From a virus, in the IMG/VR virus record IMGVR_UViG_3300031957_001273, positions 1-20,766 of that record: a stretch of 20,766 bases of DNA; one strand, 5' to 3'. This document shows, piece by piece, positions 1 to 8,682 of the stretch. Every line of letters begins with the position of its first letter. Within the stretch, counting starts at the first letter, position 1. The notes below the pieces were generated by a model that had not been told where the DNA came from, did not search any database, and saw only the letters and a list, made by a program, of their open reading frames with translations. The position numbers and the translations under genes were made by a program.

Positions 1-1
1 A

Positions 2-163
2 GTACAAGTAACAGAACGCGCTATTGACCGCGCCCATCAAATTGCTGTTGTTGCTCAAAAAGCTGACATTGCAGAAGACTTGCAGTATGCAGATAATATG
101 GGCAGTGCTATTGGTGCGATTGGTGCTATTGCATTTGAACGGCTGTTCCCAACTAAATCGTAA
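2..163 (+). CDS. C-terminal end of a virion protein (partial)
   Basis: An open frame enters from the left edge and ends at TAA 161-163, giving the last 53 residues of a protein. The tail is alanine- and isoleucine-rich and holds a small-residue stretch, GSAIGAIGAIA, that could pack against a membrane or form a glycine-zipper-like helix. It lies 13 nt before the next gene in the same direction, so it belongs to the late virion operon. A tail or internal virion protein is the likely role by position. Its family cannot be recognised from so short a fragment. Confidence 0.6.
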   Translation, partial: VQVTERAIDRAHQIAVVAQKADIAEDLQYADNMGSAIGAIGAIAFERLFPTKS

Positions 164-176
164 AGGATAAAATATT

Positions 177-518
177 ATGGGTTTTAGTTTAGGTAGCATA
201 GGTAAAGTAGTTGGTGGACTAATAGGCGGTCCTACTGGCGCAGTAATTGGGGCTGCTGCTGGTAGTTTGTTTGATAGCGGTGGCGGTGGGGCTGCTACCA
301 CCTCCAGCAGTGGTAGAAGTAGTGCAGTGCAAGGATTTTTAGACAGATCAGGCACGGCAGCTAGGGAAGGCCAAGAAAAGCTTAAAAATATTAAATATGA
401 AAATATAGCGGCGGCAGAAAAAGCTGCTGCTATTCTTAATGGGTATTTGCAAGAAAAACCTAGAGAGCAACGACAAGAAACTCAAGAAAGACTTAGAAAT
501 TTTAGTTTGTACCGCTAG
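177..518 (+). CDS. Small glycine-rich virion protein
   Basis: A 113-aa protein preceded by AAAGGA at 164-169, seven nt before the ATG. Residues 8-45 form a glycine/alanine-rich hydrophobic stretch (GKVVGGLIGGPTGAVIGAAA) of glycine-zipper type. A Ser/Gly linker follows, then a charged Lys/Glu/Arg helix from about residue 60 to the end. Membrane-inserting N-terminus plus soluble helix is typical of small internal virion (ejection) proteins of T7-like phages, and the gene sits just upstream of larger proteins of that kind. No named family is recognised; the virion role is inferred from position and composition. Confidence 0.6.
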   Translation: MGFSLGSIGKVVGGLIGGPTGAVIGAAAGSLFDSGGGGAATTSSSGRSSAVQGFLDRSGTAAREGQEKLKNIKYENIAAAEKAAAILNGYLQEKPREQRQETQERLRNFSLYR

Positions 519-527
519 GAAAAACTC

Positions 528-1139
528 ATGTCAATGAAAGAATACAACAGAAATCAAAAACGCGCTGTTACTCGCAAACAATCAGACGACTACGACAAAA
601 GCGGTATTGACCCGTTTTCTCGTGCCCCTGCTGGTTATAGTTTAACTCAGAGTCCCGGTAAGTGGCCGTGGGATAATCCTCCTGAAATTGTAGATGTAGA
701 CGATGCTTTTGAAAACATTAAAGAACGCATGATGGTTCCGGAACAACGGTATGACCTGTTACGTCTTATGGACGCTGGTATAGCTATTGAGACACTTGTT
801 CGTACAGCAACATTTGGAGCGTTTACCCAAGGGCTTATTACCCCTGATGTTGCAGAAATGCTTAACATTCCGTTGTCTGCACATCTTCTTGTCGAAGCAG
901 ATCGTGCTGGCATAACACCAAAATTTAACAACAATGTTAAACTAGATGTTTTACCTGACAAAGAAATTGCAGACATTATGCGTTCTCTTAATCCCGAAAG
1001 ATTTATGGAATATGTAGAAGGTAAAGCAAATCCCGATGCAGAAGAAGCGCCAGCAGAACCCACAAAAGAAACCATGAAAGGTTTTATGGCTTCTATGAAA
1101 AAAGACGTAGCACAACAGGAGAATACTGATGGGAATTAA
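528..1139 (+). CDS. Hypothetical virion-operon protein (203 aa)
   Basis: A soluble, acidic 203-aa protein with no signal peptide or membrane segment. AGGAAA lies about 7 nt before the chosen ATG; a second in-frame ATG is at 534. The N-terminal third is polar and proline-rich, with GYSLTQSPGKWPWDNPPE at about residues 37-54. The middle is helical, and the C-terminus is rich in Glu, Ala and Lys. The conserved-looking Trp/Pro segment resembles proteins I remember from the structural regions of marine phages, but I cannot name a family. It overlaps the next gene by 11 nt. A structural or assembly role is inferred from the neighbourhood only. Confidence 0.6.
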   Translation: MSMKEYNRNQKRAVTRKQSDDYDKSGIDPFSRAPAGYSLTQSPGKWPWDNPPEIVDVDDAFENIKERMMVPEQRYDLLRLMDAGIAIETLVRTATFGAFTQGLITPDVAEMLNIPLSAHLLVEADRAGITPKFNNNVKLDVLPDKEIADIMRSLNPERFMEYVEGKANPDAEEAPAEPTKETMKGFMASMKKDVAQQENTDGN

Positions 1140-3063
1140 TTGGGGAAGTGCTATTGCCAAAGGGGTTTCTGTTGCAGGAGCGCATTATCAAGCAGAAAGA
1201 GATAAGAAAGCAGCAGAAAAACGAGCTTTTGATGAAAAAACAAAACTTCTAGGCATACAACACGCAAATGCTATAAAGTTACAGGACAGAGAGTATGAAG
1301 GCAAAGTTAAAATTGAAACGGCAAAAAGAAACCGTAAAGACGCTTTAAGAAGTCAAATTAGAATTAGACCATTTATGGTTGCTGGTACTGAAGTACCGGG
1401 AGCAAGTTTTTTTTACGGTGGTGAAAACGTCAGTGCTAATGAATTTGATGAAGGTCTTAAAACTGCTTACGTTAGAGCAGCACAACATTTTCAAATAATT
1501 AAAAATAGCGGCATTGCTCCAGAGCAAGCACAGGAAATATGGGAACAATACTATGCTCCTGCTCTATCACGAGCAACAGGCAGTTTGTACACTAAATACG
1601 CTGGAGATAACGATAAGCTAAACAAGCTGCCTCCTTCTGCTTCTAACATTTTAGGATTGGAAGTAGGCCGTATGCCCGAAATACAAACCCTTTGGGAACA
1701 ACAGTACTCTTCTAATTTTAGCCCAGCAACAAGAGAGCAAATGGAATCGTGGAGAAAAGCAACTCGCGAGTTTGGCGTTGACGCTGAAAGCCTTGGTGCG
1801 TCTCCTACAAGAAACGCAAGTTTAAGTGCTAGAATAGGTAGTGGCAACCTAGATCAATTTGCCGAAAGTATCATGCTAAATAAAAATTTTCTTTCTGCTG
1901 CACAAGCATTTATTAATGCTACGGAAGAAGGAAGCGGTGCAAATTTAGATGAAGCTAGAGCTAATATGATTAATGCTACTCGCACGGCACTCGTTAATGG
2001 CAATCAAAATCTAGACCCCAGTATTACACAAACTTTATCAGATAGTAGAGTACTTCAAATTGGTTCGGACGCAACAGTTTTAGTACAACGCGCCCGTAGG
2101 AGAAATCCTGACAATCCTCAATTTGTAGAACTAAATCCTAGTTTTAGAGAAATAAAACCTTCAGAAATGAGACGCCAACTACGCCAAACTGGAATTAATC
2201 TTTCTAATGCAACAAAGTCTGTAGTAAAAAGTTTACTTAGCGAAAATCCTCCTGACGTTAGTAGATTAGGTGGAGAAACCCGTAGTTTAATTGCTAGTGT
2301 TTTAACAGGCGCACAAGAAGTTGGGGGAGTTGTACAAAACTTTTTTACTGGTTCAGGCGACAGTTTACGTTCTGGTGAATCTCTTCTTGAAGAAAGAGGA
2401 GACATTAAACTCTCTGAGCAATTGCTTTCTGAACTTAATACTGGCACTTTAACTGAAGACGATAAGAAACAACTTGAAATAATAGCAAGTAGAATTGAAG
2501 GTATACAAACACAAATAGATGAAACTGTTGAAGTTCTTAAAGCTTCGCCTGACAACATAACAGCAATGAACACCTATAACTTCCATATGGACAGACTTTA
2601 TTTAGCTTACGCTTACTCTAAGTTTGTTCAAGGTGGCGGTGGCGGTAACGCTGTTTCTAATGCTGACTTTCAAAACACTATGGCTGCTTTGTTTGGGGAG
2701 TTCGGTAATACACCAGCACAACAACGTGCCATTCTTGCTAGTGGAATGATGAGGTTACACCATCAACTACAAAAAGACTTGAAAAAAATGGAACTAGAAG
2801 AACGCTATGGTTTTGAGCTTGATAACAAAATAAGAGATACTTCTACTCCTTTTGCAAAAAGACTTGCTGATGTAGAATATCGTAGAAGGCAAGCTATTGT
2901 TGATGCAAGACCCGATGTAGGAGGAAACTATTACGAAAGTACAAACCAGTATTGGAGATTAGAAGGTATTAGTGATGCTAATTTCTCCGGTAGAACTGTT
3001 GAAGAAGAAGACGAAAGTCAACTTAATACAAGGGCAGGAACAGCAGGAAGTACTAACAAATGA
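1129..3063 (+). CDS. Putative internal virion protein (644 aa)
   Basis: A 644-aa protein whose start at 1129 overlaps the preceding gene by 11 nt and is preceded by AGGAGA. The N-terminus is small-residue rich (about residues 5-20). A long Lys/Glu/Ala-rich segment, residues 20-75, predicts coiled coil. The body is helical and Asn/Ser-rich, with a glycine run near residue 503 (GGGGG). No enzyme motif is visible. Size, helical content, and position immediately before the 1531-aa protein fit the middle-sized ejection proteins of T7-like phages (the position of T7 gp15). This assignment is by synteny and composition, not by recognised homology. Confidence 0.6.
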   Translation: MGINWGSAIAKGVSVAGAHYQAERDKKAAEKRAFDEKTKLLGIQHANAIKLQDREYEGKVKIETAKRNRKDALRSQIRIRPFMVAGTEVPGASFFYGGENVSANEFDEGLKTAYVRAAQHFQIIKNSGIAPEQAQEIWEQYYAPALSRATGSLYTKYAGDNDKLNKLPPSASNILGLEVGRMPEIQTLWEQQYSSNFSPATREQMESWRKATREFGVDAESLGASPTRNASLSARIGSGNLDQFAESIMLNKNFLSAAQAFINATEEGSGANLDEARANMINATRTALVNGNQNLDPSITQTLSDSRVLQIGSDATVLVQRARRRNPDNPQFVELNPSFREIKPSEMRRQLRQTGINLSNATKSVVKSLLSENPPDVSRLGGETRSLIASVLTGAQEVGGVVQNFFTGSGDSLRSGESLLEERGDIKLSEQLLSELNTGTLTEDDKKQLEIIASRIEGIQTQIDETVEVLKASPDNITAMNTYNFHMDRLYLAYAYSKFVQGGGGGNAVSNADFQNTMAALFGEFGNTPAQQRAILASGMMRLHHQLQKDLKKMELEERYGFELDNKIRDTSTPFAKRLADVEYRRRQAIVDARPDVGGNYYESTNQYWRLEGISDANFSGRTVEEEDESQLNTRAGTAGSTNK

Positions 3064-6000
3064 AGACTCCTACAGATATTACAAGACCTGATGGTCGTTT
3101 AACTCCTTCTGGCAAACCGTACACCAGAACAGGACACTTTGACTTGGGTGTAGCAGTCAGAGATGATGTTTTGGCGGGGGGACGTTTAACAGGTAACGTA
3201 GACACTGTGTTTGACTTTCCTATGAAGGAAGGACAGAGCGGCTTAGAAGGATACTTTTCAGCAGAGAGAGCGGAAAATGTTGACAGGGAACTTGCAGAGT
3301 TTCCAGTTGATCCTGAAAGGTATACCCCAAGTGAATTTTTGACGCAGCTTGAGATGGTTATGCAAGACGCATACACGGAATCAGGTATGAAAGTACTTGA
3401 CGACTCCTCAAAGTACAGCGATCTTGAAAGAAGAAATTTTCGTTCCCAACGAATTTACGACACTATGGTGCAAAACCCACCTTTGCTTGAGTACTTTGAA
3501 GAATTTTATCCTACTTTTATAGAGGAAATGTCTGAAAAATTTGTTCAAGATGAGGTTGTTGTTGGGCGTGGAGACATGGGTCAAAAAATTATTGCAGGTA
3601 AAGAGTACACACAGCCCTTTAACTTAAACCCTCTTATTAAAACAATGACCCTCCCCGGTCAAGCTGCTCCTTTTGACTTTCAAGATATTGAAAATAAAGT
3701 TGACAACGCAAACAAACTTATGTTTGGTTTGAGAACAGCTTATGGTGTTGCTGAAGCTGGTGGTGCAGCTATTGATTTTGCTGCTTCGCCAGAAGAACGT
3801 GTATTTGAAATGTTGTCTACATACGGTGAAATATTCAAGGCAAGCCCCTCACGTATGGCTGAGTGGCACAATTGGATGTTTAGAAATAATTTAAGAGAAG
3901 ATAGAGGTCCGCTGTTTACTGAAGAAGAAATAGAAAACATGACTTGGGAAAAACTGTCTACTTCTCCAAATGCTGTAACTTTTAGTGACTTGTTATTTAA
4001 TGACATGGGACGCGCGTTGTCTGCACTTGGCGTTACAAACGAAAACAATTATAGTATTAAAGTAGCTCCTCAAGGTATTGGTGGTAGGCCATCTACGCCA
4101 GAAGCTGCAACACAAGGTCCGGGCGATTTTCCTGTTGGTGGCGGTCCAAGTGGACTTAGCGAAACAGCATTAGGAATGATGTTTGGTGTGGGTGCTGTTA
4201 GGTTTGCTATAGAAGCTGGCAAAAGTGGTGTAAGAAGGTCTAGTAGGTTTTTTGATAAAGAAACCGGCCAGTACGATTGGGGTGCCCACTACAGCGAACT
4301 TGATAAACGAATGAGAGAGTCCGCTACTGTTTTTGGTAGGGGGTTTACTGCAATGCGCCGTGGAAGTTTGGATACCAGCCGCGCCGTAGGTAGAACGATA
4401 GCTATGGAAGAAGCCTACTCGTTAGGTTCCTTATACTCAGTAGACCAATTTACTAAATTTGCTACTGACGCTGGTTATTTTGAAGACCCAACAAAAATGA
4501 TGCTTGCAAGTCTGTTTGTAGGTTTTATGGCTCCAGTTTTGGGTGTAGGCACAGGAAAACCGCTTGCAAATTTTGGGTACAGGCAAGTACAGGGGTATGT
4601 AGATCGGTGGTTTGATCCTCAGTTTGCTGAATTATCTGAAGTTTTAGCACAAGGAAAAGGAAACACTACACTCGGCAGAAACATTGAAAGAGATTTGGGT
4701 AAAACTTTAAGTAGTCTTAAAGTAGAAGACCCAGAAGTATTTGAACTTTTAATGCGGGGACATGTAGCTTTTAAACAAAACCGACAATCAATTTTAGATG
4801 GTCTTACAGAAGCAGGAGTAGCTCCCGAAACTGTTGAAAGACTTGGAAAACTTATTTCTGGTTCGTTTGCCAGAGGAACTACCCTTTCGGTTATTGACGC
4901 TGCCAGACAAGCTGCTTCTATTCAAGGTAACTTTGGAATAGGGAAAGTAACAAGGGGCGCATTTAATAAACTTACGGGTCGGCGTTGGGGAAGCTCACTA
5001 GAAGATGATGTCAAAAGAAGCGCACAGTTGGAGTCTCTTCATAAACAACAACAAGAAGCTGTAAGAGGGTATGGTGAGATACTTTCTGAATTAACTATAG
5101 AGTTGACTAAGTTAGAAAACAGTGGCGCAGGTGTTCCTGACGCAATGCGGAAACTAGCAATCACAATGCGGGGTGAACACGCCCGTATCTTAGGTTTGCC
5201 CGAAGGAATGCTTAGAAATGTACAGGATGCTTTGCTAGATGTTTATGACATCAATAAAAGAATGCAACTAGGCCGCAACAACCCTGACAAGTTAAGCACA
5301 GGGGACGCTGAAAAACAACTTCAAGCAGCTTTTGATAGGTTGCCAGAAAGAGAACAGATACTTTTTGCTGATGAAATAAACGAACAATTTTTTTCTGGTG
5401 CAGACAACCAAGGATACGAAGGTGTTGTTGGGTTGCTGAGAAAAACTGAAGGTGTCCAAAAAGTTATTGACGAACAAACACAATTGGTTGATGATTTAAA
5501 CGGAACGTTGCGACGGGCTGGTATTTTAGATTCAAACAGTGAGTTATCAGGAAGTAGACCACCACAGGGTAAGTCAAGAAAAGGACAAACAACCCTTATG
5601 GATGAGGTTTACGCTGACAACAAAAGGCAGTCAGACGATAATTACGCGGCAGTTTATGCTGCTGCGGGAAACGAACCGGCTGTAGCTTCACGAGAGTTGG
5701 TAGTAGCTATCAACACTAAAATACAAGAGTTGGGTTTTAACTACGGTGCTGGGGGCCTTCAAGTTGCTCAAGACGCGCTTAGTGATCTTTCAAAGATGAA
5801 CCCTAGAGCTTTTGGTGAACTAGTTAAGTTACTGGGAAGGGCAATAGATGACCCCGAGGGCGAAGCACCCGATGCAAAAACTATTGACGATCTTTCTGCG
5901 GCACTGGAACCCTTAACTCTTAAAGAAGCAGTCCAATTTAGGTCTGAACTTAACAGCGAAGCCTACAGACTTTCCAAACTAAACAACTCAGATGCTAGAA

Positions 6001-7655
6001 GGGGCGCTGCAATACTACATGATATCTCCGGTATCGTAAGCACTAGGATTGAATACGCTGCTCCAGAAGGTAGTGAGTTAGCTGGTCTTTTAAACAACGC
6101 AAATAAATACTACAGAGAAAACGTAGCAGATTTATTTTTTGATCGTTACGTTAGAGCTTCTTTACAGGCAGATCGTAATGTATACAGCCCATTTGAAACT
6201 GCCTTTAGTCAAGCTACACTTAGGCGTAATCTAGCTGCTAGGGAAGATGCACCGGACGGGGAAATTGTTGAAGATACAACGCAAACACGCCGTGATATAT
6301 TTGACAGAATGTTCCCAGAAGACAGCCTTTTACGTGAAAGAGCAGTTAAAGAAATGCGTGATCTTATGCTTCGCAGGGTATACGGAGCAAGTGAATCAAC
6401 CCGCCCAACTAGTGTTGATTTTGTAAGAAGGCTTCGTACCCTTACCAACAGCGGAAATTCTCCTTTGTTTGAGATGCGTGAAAACGGTGGTTTTTTAGAT
6501 ATTCTTCTTGGAAGTGACGTTGAAGCCAGAGAATTTTTAAGGCTAGAAAATATTGCTGGTACTGTTTCAACAGATGCACGGGGTAACACCTTTATATCTG
6601 GTAACATGAGAAGGATGCTTGGTAGAGCAGCAGGAGATACTTTCAACAGTGATCCTTTGTTTAATCAAGCTACGTTGGAAGGAAACAAAGAAACTATTGG
6701 TAGAATTTTTGAAAAGGTAATTACAAGAGCTAGAGAAACAACCGAAAAAGATATGTCACCAACATTAGGTATTTTTGCTGACCTGTTTCAAAAGAAGGAT
6801 TTGGGTGCGGTTGCTGATGATCTTCTTGAAAAAATTCTTTCAAGGACAGATAAATCAGGGGCAAGCTTAAATTCCAGAGACACGTATCTAGGACTTCTTG
6901 ACGATGTTCGTAAAGTAGTAACAGAACAAGAATTTGAGGTTTTTGAACAAGCCATGCGAGCTAAAATAGTAGACGCAATGGTTCAGAAATCAACTGCTGT
7001 GGGTGCTATTGATCCTGAGAAAGCTGGCGTTAAAGTTCAACGTGTCGAGGCAGTAGGTTTTCAAGACTTACGTGGAGAACTTGAGGTTCACGGTGAATTG
7101 TACAGAGAAGTGCTAGGGCAATCAAATTATGAAAGTGTTGTAGGACTTATTAAAATTGCTTCTGTTTCAGACAATGCCACTGATTTGTTGGAATATTCAC
7201 AAGGTCTAAATAAAATGACTGAATCTGCCGCCCTGTCTCGTATGTGGGGTGTGGCTCGTGGTGTCGTCAGTTTGAAATACGTTGGGTCGGAGTGGTTGTT
7301 AAGATCACTAGCCTCTAATAAAAACAAAGCTTTGGTTGAAATACTGTCTACCCCCGGTCTTGCAGAGTATGTGCTTGATGGCGTAGACGCTGGTAGGGCG
7401 CGGTACAGTCCTTACGCAACAAGGTTTGTAGGTGGGCGACGACTAATTCCTATTATGGTTGGCATAATAAGTGAGGGTCAATCAAGAGAACACCATGAAA
7501 AAACAGCTCAAGCTTTGTATAATCTTTTAGAAGTTACCAACAGCACAGAGGATACTAACCTTCAAGACTTTGTTCTTAATGTTGTTAGTTTAACTATGGC
7601 TGTTAGAAACGAAGGAGAGCGAGAAAGACTGCTTGGGATAGCAGGATCAAACTAA
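3060..7655 (+). CDS. Very large internal virion (DNA-ejection) protein
   Basis: This 1531-aa protein is the largest in the window. Its ATG overlaps the previous stop as ATGA, indicating translational coupling. The N-terminal ~350 residues look soluble. A glycine/proline-rich stretch near residues 350-370 precedes a hydrophobic segment (ALGMMFGVGAVRFAIEAG). A second hydrophobic stretch is near 477-498 (MMLASLFVGFMAPVLGVG). The remainder is mainly charged helix. In podoviruses one giant helical protein (T7 gp16 type) forms the inner core and crosses the envelope during DNA ejection, and length and position match. I see no convincing lytic transglycosylase or lysozyme motif, unlike T7 gp16. The role is inferred. 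Confidence 0.65.
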   Translation: MKTPTDITRPDGRLTPSGKPYTRTGHFDLGVAVRDDVLAGGRLTGNVDTVFDFPMKEGQSGLEGYFSAERAENVDRELAEFPVDPERYTPSEFLTQLEMVMQDAYTESGMKVLDDSSKYSDLERRNFRSQRIYDTMVQNPPLLEYFEEFYPTFIEEMSEKFVQDEVVVGRGDMGQKIIAGKEYTQPFNLNPLIKTMTLPGQAAPFDFQDIENKVDNANKLMFGLRTAYGVAEAGGAAIDFAASPEERVFEMLSTYGEIFKASPSRMAEWHNWMFRNNLREDRGPLFTEEEIENMTWEKLSTSPNAVTFSDLLFNDMGRALSALGVTNENNYSIKVAPQGIGGRPSTPEAATQGPGDFPVGGGPSGLSETALGMMFGVGAVRFAIEAGKSGVRRSSRFFDKETGQYDWGAHYSELDKRMRESATVFGRGFTAMRRGSLDTSRAVGRTIAMEEAYSLGSLYSVDQFTKFATDAGYFEDPTKMMLASLFVGFMAPVLGVGTGKPLANFGYRQVQGYVDRWFDPQFAELSEVLAQGKGNTTLGRNIERDLGKTLSSLKVEDPEVFELLMRGHVAFKQNRQSILDGLTEAGVAPETVERLGKLISGSFARGTTLSVIDAARQAASIQGNFGIGKVTRGAFNKLTGRRWGSSLEDDVKRSAQLESLHKQQQEAVRGYGEILSELTIELTKLENSGAGVPDAMRKLAITMRGEHARILGLPEGMLRNVQDALLDVYDINKRMQLGRNNPDKLSTGDAEKQLQAAFDRLPEREQILFADEINEQFFSGADNQGYEGVVGLLRKTEGVQKVIDEQTQLVDDLNGTLRRAGILDSNSELSGSRPPQGKSRKGQTTLMDEVYADNKRQSDDNYAAVYAAAGNEPAVASRELVVAINTKIQELGFNYGAGGLQVAQDALSDLSKMNPRAFGELVKLLGRAIDDPEGEAPDAKTIDDLSAALEPLTLKEAVQFRSELNSEAYRLSKLNNSDARRGAAILHDISGIVSTRIEYAAPEGSELAGLLNNANKYYRENVADLFFDRYVRASLQADRNVYSPFETAFSQATLRRNLAAREDAPDGEIVEDTTQTRRDIFDRMFPEDSLLRERAVKEMRDLMLRRVYGASESTRPTSVDFVRRLRTLTNSGNSPLFEMRENGGFLDILLGSDVEAREFLRLENIAGTVSTDARGNTFISGNMRRMLGRAAGDTFNSDPLFNQATLEGNKETIGRIFEKVITRARETTEKDMSPTLGIFADLFQKKDLGAVADDLLEKILSRTDKSGASLNSRDTYLGLLDDVRKVVTEQEFEVFEQAMRAKIVDAMVQKSTAVGAIDPEKAGVKVQRVEAVGFQDLRGELEVHGELYREVLGQSNYESVVGLIKIASVSDNATDLLEYSQGLNKMTESAALSRMWGVARGVVSLKYVGSEWLLRSLASNKNKALVEILSTPGLAEYVLDGVDAGRARYSPYATRFVGGRRLIPIMVGIISEGQSREHHEKTAQALYNLLEVTNSTEDTNLQDFVLNVVSLTMAVRNEGERERLLGIAGSN

Positions 7656-7891
7656 TGGTTACCAACAACGGGGCTACCGACACAGAGTTAATGCTGGCTA
7701 TTGGCCGTCTTGAAGGAAAGATGGACGCGCTTATTCAATCCCACGAAAGACTACAGAGTGATATGAAAGATTTGTCTCGCAGAGTTAACACCCTAGAAAA
7801 AGAACGCTCCCGACTTTACGGTGCAGGGTTTATCCTTGCACTCATCGGGAGCGGTATTATGTGGATGATATCTACTTTTAAAGGATCATAA
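7655..7891 (+). CDS. Small coiled-coil protein with C-terminal membrane anchor (holin-like)
   Basis: A 78-aa protein starting at ATG 7655, whose A is the last base of the preceding TAA. Residues 10-52 form a charged heptad-like helix (RLEGKMDALIQSHERLQSD and SRRVNTLEKE). A single transmembrane segment at about 55-74 (LYGAGFILALIGSGIMWMIS) and a short basic tail follow. This layout resembles XhlA/holin-associated proteins and other phage lysis accessories. The next gene, one nt away, encodes a three-TM protein, so the two may form a lysis cassette. A structural membrane protein remains possible. Confidence 0.55.
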   Translation: MVTNNGATDTELMLAIGRLEGKMDALIQSHERLQSDMKDLSRRVNTLEKERSRLYGAGFILALIGSGIMWMISTFKGS

Positions 7892-7892
7892 T

Positions 7893-8330
7893 ATGTTAGG
7901 CGGACTTCCTGTAGAATTAATTACAATGCTTGGTTCATCTGTTCTGGGTGGTGTGATGTCCATTTGGGGACAGAGCATCAAGTCAAAAGAAGCCAACAAC
8001 AAAATGATGATGGCTATGATGAGCAAAGAAGCTGATGTCATTGACAAAGCTCGCCGGTATGAGAACCCTCACTTTGCTTGGACGCGACGGCTTATTGCTT
8101 TGAGTGCAATAGGAGCTATCATTGTTTGGCCCAAAGTAATTGCTGTCTTCTACCCAGACATTGCTGTTACGGTTGGCTGGACAGAGTTTAAGCCGGGGTT
8201 CCTGTTCTTTGATGGCAAGGAGATATTCCAGTGGAAGCAGATGACCGGCATGGTCATAACGCCACTCGACACACACCTTGTGTCTGCAATTGTTGGGCTG
8301 TACTTTGGTGGATCACTGGTTAAAAAGTAA
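7893..8330 (+). CDS. Putative three-TM holin-like protein
   Basis: A 145-aa protein preceded by AAAGGA, seven nt before the ATG. Hydrophobic segments lie at about residues 5-25, 66-87 (RLIALSAIGAIIVWPKVIAV) and 119-142. Between the first two is a Met-rich charged linker (NNKMMMAMMSKEAD). The order resembles the phage/GTA three-TM holin group, which permeabilises the inner membrane at lysis; I assign this from layout only. It is the last gene of the late operon and ends 4 bp from the stop of the converging gene. No endolysin or spanin is recognisable within the window, which weakens the lysis call. Confidence 0.5.
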   Translation: MLGGLPVELITMLGSSVLGGVMSIWGQSIKSKEANNKMMMAMMSKEADVIDKARRYENPHFAWTRRLIALSAIGAIIVWPKVIAVFYPDIAVTVGWTEFKPGFLFFDGKEIFQWKQMTGMVITPLDTHLVSAIVGLYFGGSLVKK

Positions 8331-8357
8331 CACTTCAATTTAACCTAGTCTTTTTAA
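8318..8357. repeat. Competing AT-rich inverted repeats at the convergent junction
   Basis: GGTTAAA (8318-8324) can pair with TTTAACC (8339-8345). Alternatively TTAAAAAG (8320-8327) can pair with CTTTTTAA (8350-8357). Both span the two converging stop codons. The stems are AT-rich and weak, so they may help termination slightly, but the stronger terminator lies at 8632-8662. Confidence 0.3.
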
Positions 8358-8682
8358 TCGCCTCGTATACCTCTTCGACTGTACCCTTCTTTTTGTCTAG
8401 GGGTTCTTCTATAACTTGTTCTGACGTAGGCATACCGCAATACGTTTCTACACTCTGCACGATAGCCTCAACTAGTTCTGTTGCATAACCAATAAGGTTG
8501 GCTATGTCGTGTGTGTAGTCAAAATCAGGTAGGGCTTCATCCATAAACTCTACAAACTCTTTTGTGTCGAGTTTGCTAACTTCAATAGCTGGTGATAAGG
8601 ACAAGTCTTTATCCAGCATCAAAGAAAAAGAAAGGACGTTGATAAAGCGTCCTTCTTTTTTTGTGTCCTGCATATCAGACAT
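8335..8682 (-). CDS. Hypothetical acidic protein, last gene of the early operon
   Basis: A 115-aa acidic protein with no membrane segment. Its ATG overlaps the RNR stop (ATGTCTGA, 8 nt), with GAGG about 6 nt upstream, which supports the long start. Residues 38-115 look like a normal soluble helical domain, rich in Glu, Asp, Val and Ala and ending in a Lys/Arg-rich tail. The first ~22 residues are encoded across a strong bidirectional hairpin terminator (8632-8662), so expression from the operon is probably reduced. No in-frame ATG with a good ribosome site lies downstream of the hairpin. No family is recognised. Confidence 0.55.
   Translation of the reverse strand: MSDMQDTKKEGRFINVLSFSLMLDKDLSLSPAIEVSKLDTKEFVEFMDEALPDFDYTHDIANLIGYATELVEAIVQSVETYCGMPTSEQVIEEPLDKKKGTVEEVYEAIKKTRLN
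8632..8662. terminator. Bidirectional rho-independent terminator
   Basis: AAGGACG (8632-8638) and CGTCCTT (8648-8654) form a 7-bp stem around a 9-nt loop. On the + strand it is followed by CTTTTTTTG. On the - strand the stem is followed by TCTTTTTCTTT. Both directions therefore have stem plus T-tract. It would stop late + transcripts about 300 nt past the last late gene and early - transcripts just after the RNR gene. Confidence 0.75.

Noticed and set aside
2118-2573. 151-aa - strand frame inside the 644-aa virion gene
   Set aside because: Ser/Leu-rich reverse shadow of an A-rich gene, with no ribosome site.
6209-6646. 145-aa - strand frame inside the 1531-aa gene
   Set aside because: Reverse shadow with Ser/Leu/Arg bias and no upstream signals.
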